Below are positions 8,601-17,318 of a DNA stretch of 23,753 nucleotides, piece after piece. The position numbers and the translations under genes are program-made. Numbering within the stretch: the first letter of the stretch is position 1; the number at the start of each line of letters is the position of its first letter. The notes below the pieces were generated by a model. That model did no database searches, was not told where the DNA came from, and worked only from the letters and a program-made list of their open reading frames with translations. The DNA lies in assembly GCA_001179505.1 (NCBI GenBank), contig CDMY01000381.1:60125-83877 (forward strand). The letters run 5' to 3'. The stretch comes from Vitrella brassicaformis (lineage: Eukaryota > Sar > Vitrellaceae).

Positions 8601-10393
8601 CTACAGCGTGAGTGCCCTCTTGAAGAAAAATCCTATCAGACAGACAGACACACGCGTGTGCTGTGATTGATGTTCGTATGAGTGTGTCAGCATACCGACG
8701 GCGATCGCCGTGAGGATGCAGGACACCATGCAGAACACAAACACAGCATAAAACGCGGTGAAGCTGTCCTCAAGGCCACTCCTGCAACGACACACAGAGC
8801 CAGGACGGGCATAGAGAAACGCTTCAACCGTGTGCAGTGGGAAGATGCTGACCTGAGGTTCATCCCGAATAGGCCGCCGACACACGCCCCGAAACCCACA
8901 ACGACGCCCACAGCATTCAGACGTGCAGAAATCCATCCAACACGCACACTCTTTCCATCTGCGTGTCTTGTGTCCGTTTGCTGTTGTACCCAGGTCAAGC
9001 TTGAGCACTCTATTACGCACGGTGGCTGATCGACCACACCACACAACACCACACAACATCATACACACACGCATGAATGGAGACGCGTCGATGTCGGTTG
9101 GTTAGCTTGCTCTCTGTCTCTTTCACTCACCCAGGTGGAGATTCATCAGCTGTAGCACGTCATCCAGCGTCTGCACAGTCGCCCACACATACACACACAT
9201 ACAAACGAACACCACACACATGCGATGGGCTGTGCGTCTGCACCCACCTCGTCGAGCAGGCTGATGTTGTGGTCGAGGAGCTCCGACTCCTGCATGTAGC
9301 ACTTGAGCAACAGCTCCACGTCCTCGGTGCTGTACGACTCATCACCGGCCTCCTCATGCTCGTAGTTTTCGGGCGATACTGGCCCGGCAGCGTTCCCCCC
9401 CTCCTCAGACTGATGGTCCATCGGGCTGTCTGCCGTCCCTGCATTCGTCTGCTGCTCCTCAGCACCAACATGACGCGTGCCAAATTGACCACAGAAGGAA
9501 AAGGGAGACAGATGAATGTGTGTGAGTCTGGTGGGGGTGGTATGGCGTACATGTGGGCTGTCTGCGAGTGAGTGTGCGGAGCCGCGGAATGCCCCGGCGA
9601 ATGTGGGTGGAAGGGTGGCCGCGCGGTGGTCGTGGCCCTTCCTGTGCACAGTGAGGAGGACGTGCTGCTGAGAGAACCGCCGCGTGGCGTCTGCTGAGGG
9701 GGTCTCGACCAATATCGACGATGTTGTTAGGAACGATGTGTTGACGCTGGATGAGTGGGTCTGCGTCATGTGTGCGCGGGCCAGGGAGGGGCAGACGGAG
9801 GGCAGGGAGGGGAAGGGAGGCGCTTCGGAACTGATGGATTAACAAGGGAGACACAGTCATGTGTTGGATAATGCCGGTGTGTCTCTCCGTGTCTGTGCTG
9901 ACTGACCCTTTTCCGTCTTGCCTTGTGCGCTCGCCGATGGCGGAGATAGGGAGAGGAGGCACAGGAGGCGGAGAATCTCTTCTGCGAGAATCCTCTCCTG
10001 CAGCTTGCTTTGACGAGACAGCCTTTATGAGCGCCTTCAACCCTCTGACCTCGGCTTTCAGCTCCTCCTGAATCTTCCTACCTCCTTTTAGCTGATTCCC
10101 ATGCCTCTCTTGCACAGTCTGGACCCCACCCAGCGCCTCTTTCACGCCATCCCCGCCCGGACTTCCTTGGCCTTCTTGATCATCGCTTCCTTCAGGCTCT
10201 CAGTGGCGTGTTTGTTCTCCGCCATGTGACAATCGGTGCGAGACAGATGTTCTTTGAAAGACTTGATGAGAGCGTCCATGGTGAAGTCCACCTTAAGCTC
10301 CAGCCGACAGAGACGCTCATCCACCTTTTCCTGCCATTCATCGTGGTGGCTGCATTCAACGTTTGGCGCCTGGGGCTTCGCATCAGATTGCAT
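8601..10393 (-). CDS. MRS2/CorA-like Mg2+ transporter with coiled-coil N-terminus (8 exons, one apparent frame shift)
   Basis: Predicted exons are 10393-9907, 9830-9551, 9457-9248, 9170-9131, 9025-8990, 8958-8853, 8781-8696 and 8632-8601 (TAG). Phases agree at every junction if one base is added at the C run 10151-10154 (G run in sense), giving about 425 residues, close to the usual size of MRS2 proteins. The C-terminal half is diagnostic: a stalk helix (STEDVELLLKCYMQESELLD, then LDDVLQLMNLHLATVRNRVL), TM1 (LNAVGVVVGFGACVGGLFGMN) ending in the invariant GMN motif, TM2 (FYAVFVFCMVSCILTAIAVG) and a basic tail FFFKRAL. Such proteins form pentameric Mg2+ channels, typically in mitochondrial or other internal membranes. 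The N-terminal half is unusual: a charged coiled coil and a Pro/Ser-rich linker, without the conserved β-rich domain I would expect. One intron (8989-8959) is only 31 nt. Confidence 0.78.
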
Positions 10394-10746
10394 GGTGCTG
10401 CTGTACCGCGTCGCCAAGCCGGACAATAGGGGACAGGAAGCAGTGCCGCCCGCCGTGTCAGGTCCCGTCCACTTGAGTCAGATGGTGCTCGTCATGGGCC
10501 CACTTGGAATCATTGCAGATTAAGAGTTGTAGGCAAGAGCTCGCGAGCCAACGCCGTCACCAACTTGGAAAGCCGTGGGATCTTCGTTTTGATGACCTTC
10601 AGTAAGTTCTCTCCCCGTCTTGCATGCAGACTGGCCCCCATCGAGCCCCCACCCTGCTCCTCGGAGTCCCCAAAGACAAAGGCAAGAGGCACACCAGAAA
10701 GGTCCACTGACAGGTCTTGACAACGCTTCGTCTGTTGTGTGGTCAG
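10394..10746. other. Divergent intergenic region between the MRS2-like and ankyrin genes
   Basis: The flanking genes start outward from here, so this 350-nt stretch is a candidate bidirectional promoter. The minus strand carries an open frame (about 10720-10510, with FVFGDSEEQGGGSMGASLH, ending TGA) of plausible composition but no recognised family. It could be a small unrecognised exon. No TATA box is obvious. Confidence 0.4.
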
Positions 10747-13606
10747 ATGATGGACAACCGGTTCACTCGCCCATCTACCCATCATGGCAGCGGTCCCCCG
10801 CCCTCGCCCAACGCCTTCAACGACTTCTTCCACCCCGTCACCACTTGCCAGCATGATGCTGTGCAGCGGTGCCTCGAGAGAGAGGATCCCACGCCCTACA
10901 TGCAGGCTACTGATCAAGTCAATACAGGGAGGGGGATGCGTCAATCACGTTTGGTGAGGGAGAGATGCGTGGTTTGTGTGCCGCTGTGTCTGTCAGACGC
11001 TTAAGATGTGTCTGCACTTGGCTGCCAAGGCGGGGTCTGCAGATCTGGTGCACTTGTTCATCACCCTCGGGGCCGCCATCGAAGCCAGAGAGCCAATCGG
11101 GAGGACGCCGCTGCACTTGGTAGGGCTGAAGAGACACACGGACAAATAGACCGACCGACCGAGCGACCGACAGACAGGCACCCGACCGGCATTGTATCTG
11201 ATAGGCGTGTGAGTATGGGCACAAGAAAGCTGTGGGGTGTCTGTTACACGCTGGGGCGAACCTGGAGGCCCGCGATGGGGTGGGTACGCGTGGACAAGAA
11301 TACGCCACATGATGTGGCTCTTACGGCTTTGCGTCGTTGCAGCTTGGTCGCACGCCGTTTCATCTGGGTTGCTGTTCGGAGAATCGCAACGTCGTTTCCA
11401 TTCTTCTGCACTCGAAGCCATCGCTCATCCATGCCACCGACAAGGTGACAAGACACGACAGACACAACGAGCAACGCCGCAGCTGCCTTTGCTGTGCCGT
11501 GCAGCATGAGCGCACCGGTCTGTACTACGCTGTGTTGAGCCGTCACTGGAGCGGGCAGGACATCACCAAGCTGCTGCTCGCCAAGGGAGCTGATGTCAAC
11601 GCTCGCGACCTGTACGGCCGCACCCCTCTCCATTACGCATGCGAGGTATAGAAGGCGAGCAATGAGGGGCATTCAGTGACGCCTTCTCTTTTGCCCACAG
11701 GATGGTCAGTCGAACGTTGTCCCCCTGCTGTTGAGGAATGGAGCCGACCCGCACATTCAGGACACTGTCGGCCGCAAGAGCCCTCTGCAAATGGCCGCAA
11801 CGCCACTCATAAGAGACCAAATCAAAAGTGAGCATCCGTGTATGAGAGAATGGATGTGCTACATGTCTCTATGAGTGCAGGTCATCTGGGGCAGAAGGGC
11901 GAGCTCCCGGTGGCCGAGTCCAGGGCCATTGAAGGCGCCGTGGACCAGGCCACCTCCCCTATGCAGCGTGGAACGATGCCCCAGCAGCCATACAGCCCTC
12001 CTGCGGAGGACAAAAGGGAGAGGGAGCAGCAGCTGGCCGTCGAGCCATCGCGACCAGGACCGAAAGAAGGTCAAATAGTGTTATCCACACACACAAAGGG
12101 AGCTGGGTGTTGTGCTGTGCGCTCAGGCCTGTCTGCGTTGTCTGTGTCGACGGGCCCTCTCCGCGAGCGGTTCATGCGTCTGATGCTGCATGTGCAGCAG
12201 GGCGGCCTTGACGACCTGCAGCACATCAAGCAGCCGCACCCGTTCACCGCCAGCTGGATGGAGGCCATACACACGCACCAACAGCTCTTCCAATCCATAT
12301 CAAAGGCGTGTGGTGTGTGTTGCGTGAGACGCAACGCATACTGAAGAAGATGACGCGTGACATGTCTGTAGGTGTCGTCTGTCGAGACGGCACTCCGTGT
12401 GTTCAACCTTCTGCACCCACCAACGCACATCCCGCCATCAAAGGTGGGTGGGCCATGCACGTGCAGCCACACAGACAGGGAGCCTTTCGTCTCCCTCCTC
12501 CTTCATCTGCGTGTGTGCAGGGTGACGAGCACGAGATCGCAGCGTCTACACGCAGTTCGGCCCCCTGCCAACGGTCCCACTCGCACTCAAAGACGCAACG
12601 ATCGATGAAAAAGGAGGTCCATATACCCAGCAGACAACAGACACATTTATGTATCCCCTGTGACATTTGCCTACCTGTCTGTTGTGTCTGCAGACGAGCG
12701 TTCCGTTTTTCTGCCGGTGACTGCGCGTGAGCGTCAGATGGTTGAGGAGATAGACCGGCTGCTCAAGGACAGGGACGCGCACAAGAAGACCATACACGAC
12801 CTGCACCACACCATACAAGACATGAAGTGACACCCACCCACCGACAGACAGACGCACACACACACACACACGCCCTCGGTGTGTGGTTTCTCTTCTGTGT
12901 GTTGTTGATGCATCAGGTCTAAAGTGGAAGGATCGTTCGATGCGCGTGAGGTGGCTGCCGTAAAAGACGACACAGAGAGAATGCGACAGGAGCTCACCAA
13001 GAAAGAACTTGCCCTCAAAGTATCCCTCCCCAATCCAATACAGCAACCTGCCATCTCTCATGTCCTGTCTCTCTCTCCCATCAATCAGGACATAGAGCAG
13101 CAGCTGAGGGCGGCCGATCGCAGTCAGAGGTTCACGCAGGAGGAGCTGCAGCGCCACATGATGGAGGGAGGAGACCTCAGGACCAAAGTAAACCATCGCG
13201 CACAGCAGTAGCGGGAGATACGCAGCACCATCTCAGTGAGTGTGTGTGGTGATGCTGGCTATGCAGATGGCCATGATGGCGAAGCGGGCAGAGGGATACG
13301 CCAAACAAGAGGCACACCTCAAGGTGAAAAATCAACCGACCACATAAAAACGCCCAGAGCTACTGTCGTGTGCCTTATTGTGTGCTGTCCGCTCAGTTCC
13401 TTCGCCAGCAGCTGGAGAGTGTGCAGGAGGTGCTGAAGCAGGTGCAGCAGGAGAAGGTTGCCGCAGAAGGAGCTGCAAGTGAGAGAGGAAGCAAGACCCC
13501 ACTCCACCCCTCACTTGGTCATCTGTCTGTCTGTGCAGTCGCTGCCCGTCGTGACCTGGCCACCGCCCTGCAGGACCTGGAATACTTCAAGAAACACGCT
13601 GGATAG
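10747..13606 (+). CDS. Ankyrin-repeat and coiled-coil protein (about 17 exons), probably continuing into the C2 part
   Basis: Predicted exons: 10747-10917, 10997-11119, 11205-11279, 11343-11444, 11505-11645, 11701-11827, 11881-12069, 12127-12305, 12372-12443, 12521-12616, 12694-12826, 12917-13019, 13089-13187, 13212-13235, 13267-13323, 13397-13478 and 13516/13539-13606. Exons 2-6 encode ankyrin repeats (CLHLAAKAGSADLVHLF, ACEYGHKKAVGCLLHAGANL, LGRTPFHLGC, ITKLLLAKGADVNARDLYGR, DGQSNVVPLLLRNGADPHIQ). A helical region (REQQLAVEP, LRERFMRLMLHV) follows, then long heptad-like coiled coil from about 12720. Ankyrin repeats bind partner proteins, so a scaffold role is likely. Oddities: exon 8 seems to use a GC donor (AAG|GCGTGT); exon 14 is only 24 nt; exon 10 needs a one-base shift near 12540; and an in-frame TAG (13604-13606) follows KKHAG although the next exon is phase-compatible. 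Exact exon 17 start was not fixed. Confidence 0.72.
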
Positions 13607-13653
13607 ATGTAGGCGTCATCCAACGGAATGAATGCCGTACGAATATTTTTTTG

Positions 13654-13720
13654 CTGTGTGTGCGCGTGTGTGTGTGTGTGCGTGCGCGTGTGTGCGTGTG
13701 TGCGTGTTCGCGTGTGTTGG
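13654..13720 (+). repeat. (TG)n/(CG)-rich microsatellite in an intron
   Basis: About 65 nt of alternating TG with CG interruptions, directly before the acceptor CAG at 13721-13723. The alternating purine-pyrimidine run could adopt Z-DNA, and it supplies the U/G-rich tract before the 3' splice site. A shorter (CA)n tract lies near 12855-12873 in another intron of the same gene. Confidence 0.8.
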
Positions 13721-13723
13721 CAG

Positions 13724-14650
13724 GGGCGGACCGACTGATGACAAGTACCGGTCGATGGAACAGCAGCTGGCGGCGTTGCGTAAGGAGAACGAGAGGCTGC
13801 AGAAGCAGCTGGCCATGATGCGACAGGCACTGCAGGAGGAGCAGACGAGAGTCGCGAACCTACAAAACACGGTGCGTAAGAAGGGGGGAACAGACAAAGT
13901 GAACTGTCTCGCCTTCTCCATTCATTCAGCTGCGTATGCGACAGACAGCTCCTCGCCACCCAGAACTGAAAGAGGTGAGCCTAGCATCCCCCTCTCTTTA
14001 ATCATCACATTCGATCCCATTCCTCGGTCCCTCTTTCTGTGTGCCAGCCGCTTCCCCATGTGCCTCCCCCTGCAACTATCTCTGCCGGCCCGCCTCTATC
14101 TCCCCCAGTGCCGGTGCCCACAGTCCGCCCACCCAGCCGCAGGAGCTGGAGAGAGGAGGGTACCCCTCACCCACCGAGACCATCCCCGTATCGCCGCCAC
14201 AGGCCATCCACCGCCTCCTGTGACGATGCTCGACCTCATTGGCACACTCAGTGTGACGTGCTGGTCGGCAATTGGTGTGCGTGCTGCTGACGAAGCACCC
14301 AGAGGAGGAGTGGCAACGTCTGACCCCTACTGCAAAGTGAGTGGGGCAGACACACGCGCCCGTACAAACCATGTCTCTCTCTTTTCTGTGTGTGTCAGGT
14401 GCTGATTCCCCTTTCCGAAAGGCGGCTTCCACACCTGGGTGACAGAGACCACCCTCAGGACCCTCCACCCTATCTGGAGGCAGACCAAGGACTTCCAGGT
14501 GCCCCTTTCCTCCCCGCACAACACCACCGACGCCCCGAGCGAAGTGCTCATCGAGCTGTGGGACAGCAACTGGGGCAAGGACGACAGACGTGCCATCGGC
14601 CATTACGATCTTGATGTGTCGGTCAAGTGGCTTGATTTCGTCGAAGAGAA
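13724..14650 (+). pseudogene. Coiled coil and C2 domain, interrupted by a Copia-like fragment
   Basis: Exons 13724-13871, 13930-13974, 14048-14336 and 14399 to about 14650 continue the ankyrin gene. Exon 1 here reads in phase from the preceding exon as a leucine-zipper-like helix (MEQQLAALRKENERLQKQLA). A proline-rich linker (SAGPPLSPPVPVP, YPSPTETIPVSPP) then leads into a C2 domain: IGTLSVTCWSAIGVRAADE, then SDPYCKV, then HTWVTETTLRTLHPIW, then VLIELWDSNWGKDDRRAIGHYDLDV. C2 domains bind phospholipid, often with Ca2+. The Asp in SDPY and the WDSNWGKDD loop are the expected binding positions. The linker changes frame twice and the C2 once at the C run 14408-14411. Coding sense ends near 14640-14690, where the antisense Copia-like ORF takes over, so the last C2 strand and any further exons are missing. 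Marked as pseudogene because of these breaks. Confidence 0.7.
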
Positions 14651-15883
14651 ACTGCTGGTGGCAGCATGTCTTGCCGCTCCTGAGTCGATCATCATCGACG
14701 TAGGTCTCACAGACACACCACTGACGTTGACCACCTCTTCCTCGCACTCAATGGCCGTGACGGTCCCCACCATCTCCAGGCCGCTTACTCTCTGCTCGCA
14801 GGTGTCGTCGGTCTGATCATATCCGTCGAGTTGATTCGTGTGGACGCGCCGATTGCGGTTGCTCGTGCCGTTCGTGCGCGTCGCATTCATAATGACATCT
14901 CCGTCCTTGTCGTGATGAACGATGGGCTGCTGCTGGCGTCCACCGTTGCCCTCTTGATGTCCTCCATTGCCAGTCGGGTAGGCGTGGAAAAGCGCCCGAG
15001 ATGAGTTCCACTGCTTGCCGTTCCTTCTGTTGTTGTTGTGGTTGTTGCCGTAGGTCTGGCTGTGGCCATTTGGTTGGTGTCGCCAGTCGTAGCGGTTGTC
15101 ACGATTGTCTCGGTAAGGCCGTTCGTTTTTCCTGTTGCCTCCTTGATACGTGTCAGGTCGATTGCCGTTGTGTGGCTGACCTGGCTGGCGTCCGTTCTGG
15201 TTGCCTTTCTGTCGAATGCGGTCACGCTGCTGGCTCATCCTTCTCGCGTGCTGCATGCGGTCGTTGGCATTGCGGAGGGCTTCTTGGAATTGCTCCCATG
15301 TGAGGTCGTTGAATCGGTAGTCCAACGAGCTCTTGAAGCGCTCAAATCGAGGAGGTAGGGCATTTACCATGACGGCTATCTTGGTGTTGTCAGTTGGTTT
15401 CTCTCCCATGTCGCTCAATTGTTTCGGCAAGAAGTTGGAGTCGGTGAGAGCGTCGTCGATGTCGTCCTTGTCCATCTGATACCGGGAGAAATTGCGGAGG
15501 ACCTCATGCCCACAGACGACTCGCTCAGGTACACACCGCTTGCGCAACTCCCAATAGGCTCGTGCACCATTCTCGCCATACTTATCGAGTGACTCCTGGA
15601 TGATCCGTCTTGCCTTGCCTTCTGTGTGCAGGACGAGGAAGCCGAAGAGCTGTCGCAACACACTCCTCTCCTTCATTCGCTGCTCGTCAAGGTCTCCATC
15701 CTCAGTCGGGACAGGTAACCCAGAAATGTCTTCCTCCTTTTTAGGCATCAGACGCTCTATGGGCAACTCCTTAGCCAGGAGGAAGGCTCTGAGGGTAAGT
15801 TCCCACTCACGCCAGTCGTCCTTGTCTCCATTGAAGGTACGGATGACGGTCCTGGGGTCGAATGCGAAGATGGGCTGCGCCAT
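14603..15883 (-). CDS. Copia-type Gag and aspartic protease start (partial polyprotein)
   Basis: The ATG at 15883-15881 opens a 426-codon frame. Residues 1-200 resemble the Gag of Ty1/copia elements (UBN2/DUF4219 type): FNGDKDDWREWELTLRAFLL near the start, then GARAYWELRKRC, DDALTDSNFLPKQLSDMG, and ALPPRFERFKSSLDYRF. Gag would form the virus-like particle. Residues 215-300 are extremely rich in Asn, Arg, Gln and Gly and contain no CCHC zinc knuckle, which most Copia Gags have, so this basic tract may bind RNA instead. MMIDSGAARHA near residue 400 matches the DSGA active site of the Copia aspartic protease. The frame ends at TGA/TAG-type stop 14605-14603 soon after, where element sequence gives way to the host C2 exon. 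The last ~30 residues may be junction sequence. Confidence 0.78.
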   Translation of the reverse strand: MAQPIFAFDPRTVIRTFNGDKDDWREWELTLRAFLLAKELPIERLMPKKEEDISGLPVPTEDGDLDEQRMKERSVLRQLFGFLVLHTEGKARRIIQESLDKYGENGARAYWELRKRCVPERVVCGHEVLRNFSRYQMDKDDIDDALTDSNFLPKQLSDMGEKPTDNTKIAVMVNALPPRFERFKSSLDYRFNDLTWEQFQEALRNANDRMQHARRMSQQRDRIRQKGNQNGRQPGQPHNGNRPDTYQGGNRKNERPYRDNRDNRYDWRHQPNGHSQTYGNNHNNNRRNGKQWNSSRALFHAYPTGNGGHQEGNGGRQQQPIVHHDKDGDVIMNATRTNGTSNRNRRVHTNQLDGYDQTDDTCEQRVSGLEMVGTVTAIECEEEVVNVSGVSVRPTSMMIDSGAARHAATSSFSSTKSSHLTDTSRS

Positions 15884-16001
15884 TGCTGCTGCTCTTCTTG
15901 CTACTCAGTCGACCGGTCGGGATCGTCACACTGGCTGCTGTTGAATAGGCGCTTGACACTGAAGAGGCCTTTCGGGGCTGATGACATCGAGAGAATGCGG
16001 A

Positions 16002-16027
16002 CTGATAGATCGGTTAGGATCTATCAG
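16002..16027. repeat. 10-bp perfect hairpin in the Copia-like leader
   Basis: The arms CTGATAGATC and GATCTATCAG flank the loop GGTTAG. About 85 nt further right (near 16095-16112) a weaker relative repeats the core AGAYC.GTTAG.GATCT. Two related stem-loops in a Gag leader could act in RNA dimerisation or packaging, but that is inference. Confidence 0.7.
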
Positions 16028-16236
16028 CTGCCGACAGACAGACGATAGTGAGGCTGCTGCACAGAAAGACTGCCGAGAAGCGGATGATAGACAGACCTGT
16101 TAGGATCTGCCCAACTGTTGATCACGCGGAAAAGACAAAGCAATTTGCTGCGCCCATGTCAGAATAGGTGGGAGAGAGTCGGTGAAAATGGTGAAAAGAG
16201 GATCAGCCCGGCGGTCAGTCCCGGATAAAGTTCAAG

Positions 16237-16410
16237 TCAATGTGAGATGCCCTTGCCGCCCTTGTCCTCCAGACCAAGACGGAATGCCGCATTGGTGATC
16301 CTGGTCACCCGCTGCAGCTGCTCATCACCCACCATCTGGGCCTGCTGTTCGTTGGTCGTCGCGAATGTGGCCCCAGCGGCGCTTGAAGAGGCTGCTGAAG
16401 CATCCCGGTC
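16237..16410 (-). CDS. Short unidentified coding fragment ending at TGA 16239-16237
   Basis: The minus-strand frame is open for 58 codons and has protein-like composition: an Ala/Ser-rich start, then NEQQAQMVGDEQLQRVTRIT and NAAFRLGLEDKGGKGISH before the stop. I do not recognise the family. It lacks an ATG and begins after an in-frame TGA, so it would be a terminal exon whose acceptor cannot be fixed. It lies directly upstream of the Copia-like leader on the same strand, so it may be a stranded host exon or part of the element. Confidence 0.35.
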   Translation of the reverse strand, partial: DRDASAASSSAAGATFATTNEQQAQMVGDEQLQRVTRITNAAFRLGLEDKGGKGISH

Positions 16411-16439
16411 TCACACGCTGCGCCTCTGGACCGGGATGC
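16400..16439. repeat. 11-bp perfect inverted repeat, 18-nt loop
   Basis: GCATCCCGGTC (16400-16410) pairs exactly with GACCGGGATGC (16429-16439). It overlaps the upstream limit of the short minus-strand fragment. Its role is unknown; it could be a remnant of element termini or a transcript hairpin. Confidence 0.75.
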
Positions 16440-16619
16440 ACCCTCACCCATGCCTATGCATGTGTGCCAAATTGAGGCTTTGACTGGACGGTCATCAGAA
16501 GGACCTTCATCATTATCATCATCCAAAGGGGGAATTCATCAGGTACGCACACGTACCTTGTTGCAGTCTGCATAGCATTATGCATTGTCCTGTGCGGACG
16601 TACCTACCCTTTCAACCAG

Positions 16620-17318
16620 ATGCAATACGAGCCGGCTGGGATTCTTCACTGCGGGCTTATCATGGACGGGGCATACGTCATCCATTGCCATCGTGATAAT
16701 CACACGACCCCCCTCACACACGAGTGCCTCATGAACTACATTGATGCGATGAAAGTGGAGTTTGGGGAGCAAGTAGGCAAGCGGATCGTGATTCACAAGA
16801 AGCATTCGCTCTTTGTCAATGCGAAGCCAGTGGCGTTGAGAACGCGTCGTGAGGAGATGACGACATTGCACGGGAAGATTGAGCGGAGCGGTATTCTCGT
16901 ACAAGAGGTTGGAATTAAGTGGGAAAACGGCAGTAGAAGGGTACAGCAAGGAGCAGATGTGGCTATCGGGACGAGACTGCTGGAGACAGGGGCGAAGAAA
17001 AAAGTCGATGCCATAATTCTGTTTGCTGGAGACGGTACATACAAAAGACATACACCGGCAAGCAGCAGAGGCATACAGAGCCGCATGCACGCATATTCGT
17101 GTCAGGTGTTTTTCTTCCAGCACTGAAAAGGGTCAAGCAGACGACACGGAAATATGTCTTTGTTTGTGGATTCGGCAAGTCTGTCAGGTGAGGAAAGGAG
17201 CAAAAGCACGGACCGACAGGCGGCATGCACAGTATGCCTTTTGCCTTCGTCTTGCTGCAGCCCTAATTTGAGGCCCAACGGACGAGGGCTGGTGGACAAA
17301 ATATGTATCATCGGCTGA
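16620..17318 (+). CDS. NYN/PIN-like nuclease domain protein (3 exons)
   Basis: Exons 16620-17034, 17121-17187 and 17261-17318 (TGA) join in phase to a compact 179-residue protein. The fold is recognised from its acidic motifs in order: CGLIMDGAYVI (first Asp), QQGADVAIGTRLLE (middle Asp on a helix), AIILFAGD at the end of exon 1, then the strand KYVFVCGFGKSV and a final strand LVDKICII. This is the pattern of NYN domains (LabA/DUF88 group), PIN-like Mg2+-dependent ribonucleases acting on RNA. The ATG at 16620 directly precedes the first β-strand and is preferred, although the frame is open upstream and CAG precedes it, so an upstream exon is possible. At the first junction the usual GDGD reads GDA, so one acidic residue may be lost or the splice site may differ. 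No frame shift is needed, unlike its neighbours. Confidence 0.7.

Larger units (their letters stand above)
14603..16236 (-). mobile_element. Truncated Copia-like (Ty1/copia) retrotransposon: leader, Gag and start of protease
   Basis: A minus-strand Gag-protease ORF (15883-14603) and its leader (15884 to about 16236) are present. Integrase, reverse transcriptase, RNase H and the 3' LTR are absent. The element ends abruptly about 15 residues after the protease active-site motif and abuts the host C2 exon. A 5' LTR may lie in 15884-16236, but without a second LTR its borders cannot be placed. The leader has two related hairpins with a GTTAG loop and a CGACCGGTCG palindrome at 15910-15919. The orientation is opposite to the host gene. 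Confidence 0.65.

Noticed and set aside
10510-10944. Minus-strand frame opposite the start of the ankyrin gene
   Set aside because: Its left part has plausible composition, but no family, start or splice partner is visible, and the right part is plainly antisense to the ankyrin exon. Mentioned only in the intergenic entry.
15884-16236. A defined LTR or tRNA primer-binding site for the Copia-like element
   Set aside because: No second LTR is present and no clear TG...CA borders or tRNA 3' complement could be placed.
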